The translations under genes were made by a program, and so were the position numbers. The notes below the pieces were generated by a model. That model saw only the letters and a list, made by a program, of their open reading frames with translations, did not search any database and was not told the origin of the DNA. DNA of 64,000 nucleotides, taken from assembly GCA_902141825.1 (NCBI GenBank), contig CABFPG010000012.1:1-64000 (forward strand), given 5' to 3'. Shown in pieces: positions 29,335-39,418 of this stretch (positions are counted from its first letter, which is position 1; every line of letters begins with the position of its first letter). This DNA comes from Thalassocella blandensis (lineage in GTDB: Bacteria > Pseudomonadota > Gammaproteobacteria > Pseudomonadales > Cellvibrionaceae).

Positions 29335-29922
29335 ATGACAGAGACACTTCAACAAGCCCTCGCCGGCTTCGACGCAGCGAATGCCCTGGACCCTCACCAC
29401 GAAGTTGACGAGCATGGGCAAATGCACCCCAAAGAGCTTCTCTACGCGAGAAGAATGACCGACGAACTTGAGCGTTTTATCGATGCTCCAAGTGAACATT
29501 TGCAATTGGCAGCGCGAGCCCAGCATATTGAACGCTGGACCTCGGCACGGACAGATTACCCAGAAGGTCGGACCGGTTATAAACAATGGCGAGCAGAACT
29601 CGGGCTCTATCATGCCAAACGTGCAGGCGAGATTATGGCCGCTGTTGGCTATAGCGAAGATGATATCAAGCGCGTGCAATACCTGGTGCAAAAACGCCAA
29701 CTCAAACGCGACCCGGAAACTCAGGCGCTGGAAGATGTGATATGCCTTGTGTTTTTAAGACACTATATTGACGAGTTTGCCGCCAAGCACGAAGAGGACA
29801 AAATCATCGACATTATTCAGAAGACCTGGAAGAAAATGTCGGAAAATGGCCATGCGGCGGCCTTGAAAATCCCCTTTTCGGAAAAAACTGCAAAAATTCT
29901 TAAAAAATCTTTAAACTTTTAA
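29335..29922 (+). CDS. DUF4202 protein
   Basis: The 195-residue product has AARAQHIERWTSARTDYPEG, RTGYKQWRAELGLYHAKRAG, QKRQLKRDPETQALEDVICL and VFLRHYIDEF, the conserved His/Glu/Asp-rich core of DUF4202. The H-x-x-R-W and H-A-K-R elements suggest a helical metal-binding, HD-like fold, but function is not established. It follows fnr by nine bases and is likely co-transcribed. Confidence 0.82.
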   Translation: MTETLQQALAGFDAANALDPHHEVDEHGQMHPKELLYARRMTDELERFIDAPSEHLQLAARAQHIERWTSARTDYPEGRTGYKQWRAELGLYHAKRAGEIMAAVGYSEDDIKRVQYLVQKRQLKRDPETQALEDVICLVFLRHYIDEFAAKHEEDKIIDIIQKTWKKMSENGHAAALKIPFSEKTAKILKKSLNF

Positions 29923-30401
29923 TTATGCATTTTTTATGATGCATAATATGCATTAAATAATGCATAGGATACAAATATTGAGCAATATATAAGCTAGCGT
30001 TCGATTTTAGCGATTTACATACGCAACGAATTGAGCGCCACAATCCGCAAAATATGCGGCATTCAAGCGAATAGTGCACTCACCTTAGGATATTTTGGCA
30101 TGATTGCATAAACCTTATAACTAAAATATCGATTTATAAAAGCTTTTTCCAAACTTTTGTTTTTCACGCCAATTAGTGTAATGCGCAATCAAACCATCGG
30201 ATTCATCGTCTTTTTTTATTGCCAAATGAAACTTAAACCCCGATTTTATTAGCGCATTTTCATAAGGTGGTTAATTTATTATTTGTTCTGAAATTGTGAG
30301 GTTGACATCATTTAAACCGTTGTTTTAAATAAATGTGAAGAAGAGCACAAATCAGTTCATATATTCGTACAAAGACAGGGCGGACGATGGAGAAGGGTAT
30401 T
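29923..30401. other. AT-rich intergenic region with ATGCAT cluster
   Basis: Four ATGCAT words occur within 41 bases (29925-29965). The last two form a 20-bp inverted repeat, TATGCATTA-AA-TAATGCATA at 29947-29966, and the first two can form TATGCAT/ATGCATA. No gene is visible. The cluster could be an operator or an AT-rich terminator after the DUF4202 gene. The promoter of the following gene should lie further right. Confidence 0.5.
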
Positions 30402-30935
30402 ATGAAGATGTTCAAAAAATTAACGTCACTTGCTCTACTGGCAACAGCATTTTTTTCCTCTGCTGTGTTTGCATGTGACGAGCAATGCATGCGCGAGAAG
30501 GCAGAAGCGAAGCACAATGTGAAGTTTCCGGGGTATCTCACTTTCAAATACTGCGACAGCATCGCAATGGACTTTATGACATCCACCATGCGTAGCCTGC
30601 AAAACTATCGAGACAACCACTTGGAGTCCAAGTACAAGGGCCCCCTGAAGAACACCAAAGCCTATCTGGAACAACGTGAAGACTGGTTGAAAGAATGTGA
30701 TGATTATTTAGTGAAAACTAAAAACATCCGTATTTTCAACGATGATAAAACCACTAAACAGATTTTTGCCACGATTGACGCGGTAGAAGAAGAATTTGAA
30801 GCATTAATCAACGGTGTTACTTACTCTGCAGACAATCAGTTTGTTGTGATTAACGACCGTTTCGACAACCTTTTCAAACAAGTGGAAGACCACAAGCACT
30901 TGATGCATTTGAAAGGTCGTTACGTAGTGCGCTAA
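30402..30935 (+). CDS. Exported hypothetical protein
   Basis: The product (177 residues from this start) opens with a clear signal peptide, MKMFKKLTSLALLATAFFSS, then AVFA with cleavage before C/D. The mature part begins CDEQCMREKAEAKHNVKFPG and is mostly helical with a C-x3-C pair and later cysteines at FKYC and KECDDY. I do not recognise a characterised family. AGAAGG sits about 6 bases before ATG 30402; the ATG at 30387 is an alternative. Confidence 0.75.
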   Translation: MKMFKKLTSLALLATAFFSSAVFACDEQCMREKAEAKHNVKFPGYLTFKYCDSIAMDFMTSTMRSLQNYRDNHLESKYKGPLKNTKAYLEQREDWLKECDDYLVKTKNIRIFNDDKTTKQIFATIDAVEEEFEALINGVTYSADNQFVVINDRFDNLFKQVEDHKHLMHLKGRYVVR

Positions 30936-30975
30936 GCGCACACGCTCCAACAAATTTAGCTTTGTGTAAAAGTCT

Positions 30976-31003
30976 AAGCCCGCACTCGTGCGGGCTTTTT
31001 TTT
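30976..31003 (+). terminator. Strong rho-independent terminator
   Basis: AAGCCCGCAC-TC-GTGCGGGCTT followed by eight T residues, 40 bases after the stop of the exported protein gene. The following ~250 bases to guaA hold nothing recognisable. Confidence 0.9.
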
Positions 31004-31261
31004 ATTCTGCCGAAAGCTGCCCCCATCGATATTGTCTACTCAGCAAGAAATAATACTGACGAGAGCGTTTGTGAGACCGCTTCACAGAGTCGAACCACAG
31101 AGTGTTAGGAAGGCCTTCCGGCTTGCCCTGCGCTGTTACAGGAGGAGAAGTAAGGCTGGAGCAGTGTTACCCATCCCAACCTTTTAAATGCAGTCACGCC
31201 ACGCAGGCATTGATCCCTATCACCTGCGCGGGAATTATGCGAATCAGAAAATAAACGGGCG

Positions 31262-32839
31262 TTATTCCCACTCAATAGTCGCGGGTGGCTTACTGGAAAT
31301 ATCGTAGGTGACGCGGGATACGCCAGATATTTCATTGATTATTCGGTTGGACACCTTTTCCAGTAAGTCGTATGGCAGGTGTGCCCAACGGGCGGTCATA
31401 AAGTCTACGGTTTCCACTGCACGCAAGGCGATAACCCACTCGTAGCGACGCGCATCCCCGACGACGCCAACAGATTTAACCGGCAGGAATACAGCAAACG
31501 CCTGGCTGGTTTTATGGTACCAACCAGACTCGTGCAATTCGTGAATAAAAATTGCGTCGGCTTCGCGCAGCACATCGGCATATTCTTTTTTAACTTCACC
31601 GAGTATACGAACCCCCAGGCCCGGGCCTGGAAAAGGATGACGGTAAACCATGTCGTACGGCAGACCTAGCTCAAGTCCGATTTTACGCACTTCATCTTTG
31701 AACAATTCACGCAATGGTTCAACCAGTTCCATTTTCATATCGTCCGGCAGGCCGCCAACATTGTGGTGAGACTTAATAACATGAGCCTTGCCAGTTTTGG
31801 CCGCTGCAGATTCGATAACATCTGGATAAATGGTGCCTTGCGCGAGCCACTTAACATCTTTCAGTTTACCCGCTTCTTCATCGAACACTTCAATAAAAGT
31901 ATTGCCGATAATTTTACGTTTTTGTTCGGGTTCAGATTCACCTTTCAGCTTGCCCAGGAACAATTCCTCGGCATTGGCACGAATCACTTTCACGCCCATG
32001 TTTTTAGCAAACATGTCCATGACCTGATCGCCCTCTTCTTTGCGCAACAGACCATTGTCGACAAACACACAGGTGAGTTGATCACCAATTGCCTTGTGCA
32101 ACAATGCCGCCACTACAGACGAGTCGACCCCACCGGACAAGCCAAGTAGAACCTTATCCTGTCCAACCTGCTCTTTAACACGTGCAATGGCATCTTCTAC
32201 GATATTGGCCGCCGTCCACAGTGCGTCACATCCACAGATCTGTAATACGAAGTGTTCAAATATCCGCTTACCCTGCAAGGTATGCGTGACTTCAGGGTGA
32301 AACTGCACACCGTAAAAATCTTTTTCTGGCCAATACATTCCGGCGATGGGACAGGAATCCGTGGAAGCAATTAATTTGAATTGTTCGGGGACTTTTGTCA
32401 CTTTATCGCCGTGGCTCATCCACACATCCAGCAAAGATTTTCCATCCGGATTAACATGGTCTTTTATGTCCTGAAACAGCGGACAATCTTGCTCTACACG
32501 AATTTGCGCATAACCGAATTCCTGCACTTTTGACCCTTGTACAGCGCCGCCCATTTGGACCGCCATGGTCTGCATGCCGTAACAGATTCCCAACACCGGC
32601 ACACCCAATTCAAAGACAATGTCGGGCGCTCTGGGCGAACCTTCTTCGGTCGTAGATTCCGGGCTTCCCGCCAGTATGATTCCTTTGGGCGCGTACGCTT
32701 TAATTTCGTCTTCGCTCATATCAAATGCGCGAATTTCCGAGTACACCCCAATTTCACGCACGCGTCGAGCAATGAGCTGCGTGTATTGAGAACCAAAATC
32801 GAGAATAAGAATACGCTGGGCGTGGATGTCTTGAGTCAT
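31262..32839 (-). CDS. guaA: GMP synthase (glutamine-hydrolysing)
   Basis: GuaA converts XMP to GMP. The 525-residue product has an N-terminal class I glutaminase domain ([19 protein letters not shown] with catalytic Cys; [11 protein letters not shown]) and an ATP pyrophosphatase domain with [20 protein letters not shown], then the dimerisation domain ending in [12 protein letters not shown]. Length and ends match E. coli GuaA (525). It follows guaB on the same strand after 109 bases that include a hairpin. Confidence 0.96.
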   Translation of the reverse strand: MTQDIHAQRILILDFGSQYTQLIARRVREIGVYSEIRAFDMSEDEIKAYAPKGIILAGSPESTTEEGSPRAPDIVFELGVPVLGICYGMQTMAVQMGGAVQGSKVQEFGYAQIRVEQDCPLFQDIKDHVNPDGKSLLDVWMSHGDKVTKVPEQFKLIASTDSCPIAGMYWPEKDFYGVQFHPEVTHTLQGKRIFEHFVLQICGCDALWTAANIVEDAIARVKEQVGQDKVLLGLSGGVDSSVVAALLHKAIGDQLTCVFVDNGLLRKEEGDQVMDMFAKNMGVKVIRANAEELFLGKLKGESEPEQKRKIIGNTFIEVFDEEAGKLKDVKWLAQGTIYPDVIESAAAKTGKAHVIKSHHNVGGLPDDMKMELVEPLRELFKDEVRKIGLELGLPYDMVYRHPFPGPGLGVRILGEVKKEYADVLREADAIFIHELHESGWYHKTSQAFAVFLPVKSVGVVGDARRYEWVIALRAVETVDFMTARWAHLPYDLLEKVSNRIINEISGVSRVTYDISSKPPATIEWE

Positions 32840-32884
32840 AGGATTTTTAAACTTTGCTATGCTTCGGGGGTTTCCCCACCGTAA

Positions 32885-32928
32885 AGATAAAAATAAAAAA
32901 CCGCTGCCATGTGATTGGACAGCGGTTA
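32885..32928 (-). terminator. Terminator-like hairpin between guaB and guaA
   Basis: On the minus strand AACCGCTG pairs with CAGCGGTT around a 12-base loop and is followed by TTTTTTATTTTTATC. It stands 20 bases after the guaB stop and about 45 bases before the guaA start. It could lower guaA expression relative to guaB or end part of the transcripts. Confidence 0.7.
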
Positions 32929-32948
32929 TGGTAAAAGCAGTTGACAGA

Positions 32949-34424
32949 TTACCGCCCGGAAACGGGGTAATTCGGTGCTTCTTTTGTGATGCTTACATCG
33001 TGAACGTGACTCTCTCCCATACCGGCAGAAGTAACACGTACAAATTCAGGCTTGGTGCGCATGGTGTCGATATCAATCGAACCGGTATACCCCATGGACG
33101 CACGCAGGCCGCCCATTAGTTGATGCACAATGGCGCTCAGAGGGCCTTTGTACGGCACCCGCCCCTCAATACCCTCGGGTACCAGTTTTTCCATACCCTG
33201 GCTGGAATCCTGGAAGTAGCGGTCAGATGAGCCCTGAGTTTTTGACATCGCGCCCAGCGATCCCATGCCGCGATACGATTTATATGTACGGCCTTGATAA
33301 AGCTCCACTTCTCCCGGTGCCTCTTCTGTACCGGCAAACATAGATCCCATCATGACAGCGTGCGCACCAGCGACCACAGCTTTCGCAATGTCACCGGAGA
33401 AACGAATGCCACCATCGGCGATTACAGGAATTCCGGTTCCCCGCAGCGCGCTTACCACTTCAGCAATAGCTGATATTTGCGGTACGCCCACACCCGTTAC
33501 AATTCGGGTTGTACAGATAGAGCCTGGGCCAATGCCCACTTTCACACCGTCCGCGCCCATGTCCACTAAAGCTTTTGCCGCATCGCCTGTCGCGATATTG
33601 CCGCCAATTACCTGAACATTGGAATACTGCTTTTTAATGGCCTTAACGCGCTCCAGTACATTTCGGGAATGCCCATGGGCCGTATCGACCACCAGAACAT
33701 CAACGCCAGCCTCTACCAGCGCTGCGACACGATCGTCCGTGTCAGGGCTGGTGCCAACGGACGCCCCCACTCTCAAACTGCCGTCTTTGTCTTTACAGGC
33801 GCTGGGGAAGGTTTCGGCCTTGTTAATATCTTTTACTGTGATTAAGCCGCGCAGTTCGAAGTTGTCATTTACCACCAGCACTTTTTCAATACGGTGCTTG
33901 TGCAAGAGTGCGCGAATTTCATCAGGCGTGGCCCCTTCTTTTACCGTCACCAGCTTTTCTTTGGGGGTCATAATACTGGCAACAGTCGCGTTGAGATTGC
34001 TTTCAAAACGCACGTCGCGTCCGGTGACAATGCCAACCAAATCGCCGTTATGCATCACGGGAACGCCGGAGATATTGTGCTTGCGAGTAATATTGAGCAG
34101 ATCTTGTATGGTCGCACCTGAGTCGATGGTGATGGGGTTTTTTACCACACCGGCCTCGAACTTCTTCACGGCGAGCACTTCTTCAGCCTGCTTCTCGATC
34201 GACATACTCTTGTGAATAATGCCGATACCGCCTTCCTGCGCCAGCGCAATAGCCAGACGCGCTTCCGTTACGGTATCCATAGCCGCTGAAAGCAAGGGAA
34301 TGTTGAGGAAAATATCTTGTGTGAGCTGCGTTTTAAGACTTACATCTTTAGCAGTGACTTCTGAATAGCCAGGCACTAATAGGACATCATCAAAGGTTAG
34401 TGCTTCCTGAGCGATTCTTAACAT
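32949..34424 (-). CDS. guaB: IMP dehydrogenase
   Basis: GuaB oxidises IMP to XMP with NAD, the committed step to guanine nucleotides. The 491-residue product has the barrel start [15 protein letters not shown], two CBS repeats (about residues 95-205), the active-site loop [20 protein letters not shown] with the catalytic Cys, and the flap [20 protein letters not shown]. It is the first gene of a guaB-guaA pair. Confidence 0.96.
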   Translation of the reverse strand: MLRIAQEALTFDDVLLVPGYSEVTAKDVSLKTQLTQDIFLNIPLLSAAMDTVTEARLAIALAQEGGIGIIHKSMSIEKQAEEVLAVKKFEAGVVKNPITIDSGATIQDLLNITRKHNISGVPVMHNGDLVGIVTGRDVRFESNLNATVASIMTPKEKLVTVKEGATPDEIRALLHKHRIEKVLVVNDNFELRGLITVKDINKAETFPSACKDKDGSLRVGASVGTSPDTDDRVAALVEAGVDVLVVDTAHGHSRNVLERVKAIKKQYSNVQVIGGNIATGDAAKALVDMGADGVKVGIGPGSICTTRIVTGVGVPQISAIAEVVSALRGTGIPVIADGGIRFSGDIAKAVVAGAHAVMMGSMFAGTEEAPGEVELYQGRTYKSYRGMGSLGAMSKTQGSSDRYFQDSSQGMEKLVPEGIEGRVPYKGPLSAIVHQLMGGLRASMGYTGSIDIDTMRTKPEFVRVTSAGMGESHVHDVSITKEAPNYPVSGR

Positions 34425-34913
34425 ACGATTACCACCTCTAAGGGATATATGGCGTAAGAAAAACCCGGCATTATAGCTATTGTCGCTTGCGCGGTAAACT
34501 AAAGTTGTGCATAGGGGGCATTCCCCGGCCTATGCAGCGTTTTTAGCCTGCTTCATGGGCAATTTACGACTTTCTGAATTGCCAGGTTCCGTTGAGCGTA
34601 AACTTAATACGATAAATTTCGCGCAAAATAACATATTAAGCTTCACGATATACAGCATAAGACTCATTTTCTGATGGAAAATTTCTCCTGCTGAGAGGGC
34701 TTTTCTGCTTTGCCAAGTGTTTTTTCAGCGCGTCTTTTAAGCAAGTCTTTGAAGCAGGTCTTTTTATTCTCACTCGTCATTTTCACTCGGGCTGTTAACC
34801 CTTTGATATCTTGACCTCCAGATATCTTTCTAAAGCATCATCCAGATGACATTGGCAAAGAGGCTCCCAGTTACCGTTGTCCGACCTTATTCAGTAACCA
34901 CTCAAATCAACAG
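34425..34913. other. Intergenic region upstream of guaB
   Basis: About 490 bases with no credible gene. The guaB promoter must lie at the left end, but no clean boxes are seen. Around 34720-34770 the phrase AAGCA(G)GTCTTT recurs twice to three times (GCGCGTCTTTTAAGCAAGTCTTTGAAGCAGGTCTTT), another short degenerate tandem repeat. Confidence 0.4.
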
Positions 34914-35360
34914 CTAAGGCTGTTTGGACTGAACCTTCCGCCAGAACTCTTCTTCGACCAACTCCCCTTTTTCATAGCGCCGATTGGTCCAGATACCGTC
35001 TTTCATTTCATATGTAAAATGGTATTGCTGGCCTTTTTCCATAGGATAGGAAACATACACGGGTATTTCGCTGTATTTTGATTTCTCAAACTGGTAGGTC
35101 CCACTGCCAGCGCCCCAAAACTCGCCTTTGCTGAGAGAGATAAAACTGTAGTGCGAGTCATTCAAGATTTTCAGAGCGGTTATTTTTGCGTCTTCGCTGC
35201 GAGTCCATTTTTTATCTTCCCCTAAATACTTCCCTGAAACCAACTCCCAGGTTCCTGCAAATGGATTTTGCTCATCTCTGGCGATAGCAGAACCACTGAG
35301 AGTGGCGAATAAGAAAGTAAAAAAATAGAATCCGACAAAACCTTTCCATTGCTTAGACAT
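34914..35360 (-). CDS. Exported lipocalin-like hypothetical protein
   Basis: The 148-residue product has a signal peptide (hydrophobic stretch about residues 8-24, cut near AIA). The mature part starts with FAGTWELVSGKYLGEDKKWT and holds alternating beta strands, a pattern like small lipocalin-like DUF4488-type proteins. The ligand is unknown. It is downstream of the FHA and protease genes on the same strand, about 85 bases away, and may share their transcript. Confidence 0.65.
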   Translation of the reverse strand: MSKQWKGFVGFYFFTFLFATLSGSAIARDEQNPFAGTWELVSGKYLGEDKKWTRSEDAKITALKILNDSHYSFISLSKGEFWGAGSGTYQFEKSKYSEIPVYVSYPMEKGQQYHFTYEMKDGIWTNRRYEKGELVEEEFWRKVQSKQP

Positions 35361-35444
35361 GTTACGCGCTCCACGAGTGTTTTTTTATTTTGATAATTAA
35401 ATTCCATTGCGGTGAGAAATCCGCAGCTGCGCCTAAACAACAAC

Positions 35445-36395
35445 TTATTCGAATACCTCGTCGGCTTCCTGCAAAAATGCCGTTTCGCTGATGCCCGGCG
35501 CCCATTGATATGGAGGTGAAACGATCTTTGCCAGATAGCTTGGTGCGGTCTGAAACTCAGGCTGATCGATTAAATCCGAGATAGTATTCAACAAGACTAT
35601 AGCGGGCAAAATTAATGCAATAGCATAACGCACCCAGACCCGGATTCGATTAAACTGTGCGGCCGAGATGGCCACCACCACAAACATCAGCCCCGCATTA
35701 AATACACTGCTCAAGTAACCGCCCAGTAACAGCCACTCCATGTTATAGCGTAAAACAGGCTCAATAAAGTCAAACAAAAAGGCTGTAGCCACCAGCATTA
35801 AGGCTAAATTTGCATGCAGGAAAAAATGAATTTCGGTGCGCTGAATCTTAGCGACGGCCAACCAGATAAAGCCATACCCAGCCGCTATGAATGAGAGAAA
35901 TACACCCGTGATTAATTCTTTTGAGAGCTTGTCGTTATAGGGAGCATTGAGGTACTGATCAAAAGTATAGAGCAGAATAACCACAACCAATGCGGCAACA
36001 AAGAATACCCAATTGGATAGAAAGGTATAGATCGACTCAAACCGTGACAGCGGCACAGCGGCTGGCACAGCCACAAACGGGTGCATTAATCGCAAACGGG
36101 TTTTGCCAACGACTATGGCATCCCCGGCGTTAAGCTTAATGTATTTACCGCTTTCCAATAACTCGGCTTTTCCACCGCGAATAACCTGTGTGCCATTTGA
36201 GGAGCTCATGTCCCTCACATAGAAACAGGCCTGCAATAAATCAAATTTGATTTTGACATGCTCCGCATCAATGTGAGGATCATGCAAAATAATATCATTA
36301 CCATAACCCCGGCCAACACTTAGCTGATGCTCTTTGTGCTGAAACACCTCAATGACATGTCCCGCACGATCAATTGATTCAATTATCATTGCCAT
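35445..36395 (-). CDS. FHA domain membrane protein
   Basis: The 316-residue protein starts with an FHA domain (about residues 20-105): LSVGRGYGNDIILHDPHID, then AEHVKIKF and DMSSSNGTQVIRGG. The usual S-x-x-H is A-E-H here, so phospho-threonine binding may be weaker. After residue 125 come about five or six membrane helices (from NWVFFVAALVVVILLYTF onward). The first codons overlap the end of the protease gene by ten bases, so the two are translationally coupled. A signalling or scaffold role with the protease is inferred. Confidence 0.8.
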   Translation of the reverse strand: MAMIIESIDRAGHVIEVFQHKEHQLSVGRGYGNDIILHDPHIDAEHVKIKFDLLQACFYVRDMSSSNGTQVIRGGKAELLESGKYIKLNAGDAIVVGKTRLRLMHPFVAVPAAVPLSRFESIYTFLSNWVFFVAALVVVILLYTFDQYLNAPYNDKLSKELITGVFLSFIAAGYGFIWLAVAKIQRTEIHFFLHANLALMLVATAFLFDFIEPVLRYNMEWLLLGGYLSSVFNAGLMFVVVAISAAQFNRIRVWVRYAIALILPAIVLLNTISDLIDQPEFQTAPSYLAKIVSPPYQWAPGISETAFLQEADEVFE

Positions 36396-37741
36396 CCTGC
36401 CTGCTGAATAAAACGTTGCAAGAATGCCTTCGCATCCGTTTTGTTAACACCGGAAATCGTGAAGTGCTCAAACAGCGCTGTGTTGTCCTTATCCAGACTC
36501 ATCGCAACATAAAACGTATCGTACAAGCCTTCGTATTCTTTGTAGGCGCGTGCGCAATATACGATATTGCGCTTGAGCAAATCTGGAGGTCGATTCACCA
36601 CTTCGCTTGTACACTTACTGTTTTCCACATCATCTTTTGTGGCGCGATTACCAAAATGAAAATCATGGAACATACTGTTTAGGCGGCGATAAAATGCAGA
36701 AACCGGCCAGTCGTCTGCCTGTAACACCCAGGATTCATACTCGATGTAACCTACTTCGAAACGGCTATCAACAAAAATACTGATGGAGTTGTTGCACCCT
36801 TTGCGAATGTAGGAGGAATGTTTTTTCTCATCTTCATCGCTGTTACCCCAACACTCCATGTTCTCATGCATTTTCCCAATTACAACCGCATCCCCCACCT
36901 CTTCAGTGGTCCACTCTTCCGCCATGAGTTGTGCCAGCATATTGCCGGTTGCCGCACCAATCTGCAGGCCCATGTCTTTTTTTACATCGTCTTTTCCGGG
37001 GTACTTCACGCTGAGGATGCCATCCTGTTCGTGCGTGGTGGCGATGACTTTTTTAGCCTTTTCCAGCAGATTGGCCAGTTTCATCACCGGCACCAGAAAA
37101 CCAATCTGATTGCCGCTGGTAGCGACGTTGACACCAACAACCTGACCCTTGGCATTTAACGCGGGGCCACCGCTCATGCCAGAGTTCAATGCGCCGGAGA
37201 AATGAATTTTGTCCAGAAAACGATGCTCAATCAGCCCGTTATAATTCCCCTCGACAACCGTCATACCCAGGCTATGCGGGTTGCCGATCGAGTAAAGTTT
37301 TACACCTTTTGAAGGTGGATGCAGATTCAATTGGAGCGCGGGAAAGGTTTGATCAAGGTGCAAAATGGCAAGGTCGTGGACTACGTCAACCGCTACAATT
37401 CGCAGCTCAACCTCTTCATCATCAACATCGATAATTGCTTTGTAATCTTCAGGCTTTAGCACCACCAGACTGGCGACATGATAATTGGTAGCGAGCAGAG
37501 TTCCATCGCCAACAAAAAAACCCGTTCCATATGCGGATGTATCACCCGACTTAATATTGACGATGCGAACTTTGAAAATGGATTCGCCGTAGGTCGCCAT
37601 TGTTTTTTCCGCCACATCACGCGCGATTTGTGCCTCTTCGTGTTCTTCCTGGGCAAAGCCAGGCGCAGAAAAACAAAGGAAAAGAATGACTAAAGTTAAA
37701 ACGTTTAATTTACCAACAACTTGAGCTCGCAAGAATTGCAA
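36386..37741 (-). CDS. Exported trypsin-like serine protease
   Basis: The 451-residue protein has a signal peptide (about residues 1-30, VLTLVILFLCFSAPGFAQ) and an S1C-type protease domain. The triad is visible: His in LLATNYHVASLV, Asp in VVHDLAILHLD, Ser in SGALNSGMSGGPALNAKGQV. There is no PDZ domain. Instead a 200-residue C-terminal region with several cysteines (ENMECWGNS, RKGCNNSIS, SKCTSE, VYCARAY) follows, which I do not recognise. It probably acts in the periplasm. It is coupled to the FHA/membrane gene. Confidence 0.85.
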   Translation of the reverse strand: MQFLRAQVVGKLNVLTLVILFLCFSAPGFAQEEHEEAQIARDVAEKTMATYGESIFKVRIVNIKSGDTSAYGTGFFVGDGTLLATNYHVASLVVLKPEDYKAIIDVDDEEVELRIVAVDVVHDLAILHLDQTFPALQLNLHPPSKGVKLYSIGNPHSLGMTVVEGNYNGLIEHRFLDKIHFSGALNSGMSGGPALNAKGQVVGVNVATSGNQIGFLVPVMKLANLLEKAKKVIATTHEQDGILSVKYPGKDDVKKDMGLQIGAATGNMLAQLMAEEWTTEEVGDAVVIGKMHENMECWGNSDEDEKKHSSYIRKGCNNSISIFVDSRFEVGYIEYESWVLQADDWPVSAFYRRLNSMFHDFHFGNRATKDDVENSKCTSEVVNRPPDLLKRNIVYCARAYKEYEGLYDTFYVAMSLDKDNTALFEHFTISGVNKTDAKAFLQRFIQQAGWQ

Positions 37742-37827
37742 CTGCCACTCCCATCAATTAAGACTTGCTGAAATTTGCGGACAAATACTTTCACGCATTG
37801 CGCTGAGTATTGCAAGAAAAATCTCCG

Positions 37828-37859
37828 GGCATAAAAAAGCCCGGTAAACCGGGCTTTTG
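37828..37859 (-). terminator. Terminator after the GH16 gene
   Basis: AAGCCCGG-TTTA-CCGGGCTT followed by TTTT on the minus strand, 24 bases after the glucanase stop codon. Confidence 0.88.
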
Positions 37860-37882
37860 ATTACATTAGCGAAACGATGCGA

Positions 37883-39418
37883 TTATTGGAAATAACGCAC
37901 GTAGTCCACATACATTCTTTGTGGGAAGGCACTGCCACCGTCAGGGCTGCCAGGCCAGTTGCCGCCTACGGCAAAGTTAAGAATCACAAAGAAGTTACGA
38001 TGGAATTCGTCGGTACCATTTACGCCACCGGCAATTGACGCTCTGTGATACAGGTTGTCATCAATAAACCAACGAATTTCGTTCGCATCACGCTCTACCG
38101 CGTATACATGCCAGCCAGTAACATTAGCGCCAGCGGAACCCGTGTACTGAGCATAAGAACCATTGTGATCCTGCCAGTGAATAGTGCCGTGAGCCTGACC
38201 TTCGTTGTTGACGTGTTCCATAATGTCGATCTCACCACATGCTGGCCAGCCAACCGAACCAATGTTGTTACCCAGCATCCAGAAAGCAGGCCACCCACCT
38301 TGAGTTTGGGTCATCTTGATTCGCGCTTCGACACGACCGTATCCAAATTCACGCTTACCTGCAGTAATCATTCGAGAAGACGTGTACTGACAAGCGCCAT
38401 ACCAGCAATTGTTGCCACCTTCACGACGTGCTTCAATAACCAGAACATTACTGCCCGCGCTGGAATCATATTGAATAGACGCGTTGTTGCCATTGGTGTA
38501 GTACTGAAGCTCGTTGTTGCCCCAGCCGCCGCCGCCGACTTCGAAGGTCCAGTTTGCAGAATTAATAGAGTCAAACTCATCACTCCAGGTAGCGCCGCCG
38601 TTTCCGCCGCCACCACCACCACCGCCACCGGCAGGACGGATGATGACTGAAGATACACTATCATTGAAGCCATCATCCGCTAAACAGGAATCTGAACCCG
38701 TTTTAACAATGGAAGCTCCAGTGAAATTGTCATGTTGATAAAGTACAGCTTCGTAACCAGCGGCCACTTGTATAGAAGACGCATCGTCATTAACGAAGCC
38801 ACGCGCTTGCAAAGCGCCAAGATTATAACTGCCCTCACCTAAACCAGCAGCCCAACCCGTGTAGTTACAATGCTGGAAGACTGTCGCTGCGGAACCGCCG
38901 CCGCCACCGCCACCGCCGCCACCATTGGAAGTGACTTCGATCCAGTTCAGGTTAAATCCACCTGCCGCTGCGTACATACCCAAATTGTAGGTACCCGCAT
39001 TGACGTTGGCTTCGAACGATACGGTTTGCCAGTTTTGCCAGCCGCCTGTATTCGGGATGGCTTTTGAACCAAGAACAACAGCACCACCATTTAAATCAAT
39101 AGAGACAGAGCCACCGCCCGTTTCACTGGCTACACGCAAGCGAATGGTGTAACTGCCAGACGTCGGGAAGTTAATGTTGTTGTAAGCCAACCACTCAGTA
39201 GATTCAATCCAGCCAACATTGTGACCACCGCCAGCGTCGCTGGTACCTTCGATATCAACGTCTTCGCCACGATACGCTCCACCGGTATTTCCAGGTGTGG
39301 TATCAAAAAATGCATTATAGTCTTCCGCCTGAATTCTCACTGCGTGAGCAGCGTATGAGGCGGACATCAACAAGACAGCTGTAGCTACTTGTGAGGAAAG
39401 TGATTTAATTGAGCTCAT
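37883..39418 (-). CDS. Secreted CBM6-crystallin-GH16 beta-glucanase
   Basis: This 511-residue product is an extracellular beta-1,3(4)-glucanase, probably a laminarinase. Order: signal peptide (about 1-27), CBM6 (28-164; QAEDYNAFF ... FNLNWIEV), a 10-Gly linker, a beta/gamma-crystallin-like module (about 179-262; FQHCNYTGWAAGLGEGSYNL, YQHDNFTG), a second Gly linker, and GH16 (276-511) with GWPACGEIDIMEHVN, where the E-I-D-I-M-E carries nucleophile and acid/base. The start at 39418 leaves a clean signal peptide; a frame from 39442 adds 8 residues. The crystallin-like domain in a glucanase is unusual. Confidence 0.88.
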   Translation of the reverse strand: MSSIKSLSSQVATAVLLMSASYAAHAVRIQAEDYNAFFDTTPGNTGGAYRGEDVDIEGTSDAGGGHNVGWIESTEWLAYNNINFPTSGSYTIRLRVASETGGGSVSIDLNGGAVVLGSKAIPNTGGWQNWQTVSFEANVNAGTYNLGMYAAAGGFNLNWIEVTSNGGGGGGGGGGSAATVFQHCNYTGWAAGLGEGSYNLGALQARGFVNDDASSIQVAAGYEAVLYQHDNFTGASIVKTGSDSCLADDGFNDSVSSVIIRPAGGGGGGGGGNGGATWSDEFDSINSANWTFEVGGGGWGNNELQYYTNGNNASIQYDSSAGSNVLVIEARREGGNNCWYGACQYTSSRMITAGKREFGYGRVEARIKMTQTQGGWPAFWMLGNNIGSVGWPACGEIDIMEHVNNEGQAHGTIHWQDHNGSYAQYTGSAGANVTGWHVYAVERDANEIRWFIDDNLYHRASIAGGVNGTDEFHRNFFVILNFAVGGNWPGSPDGGSAFPQRMYVDYVRYFQ

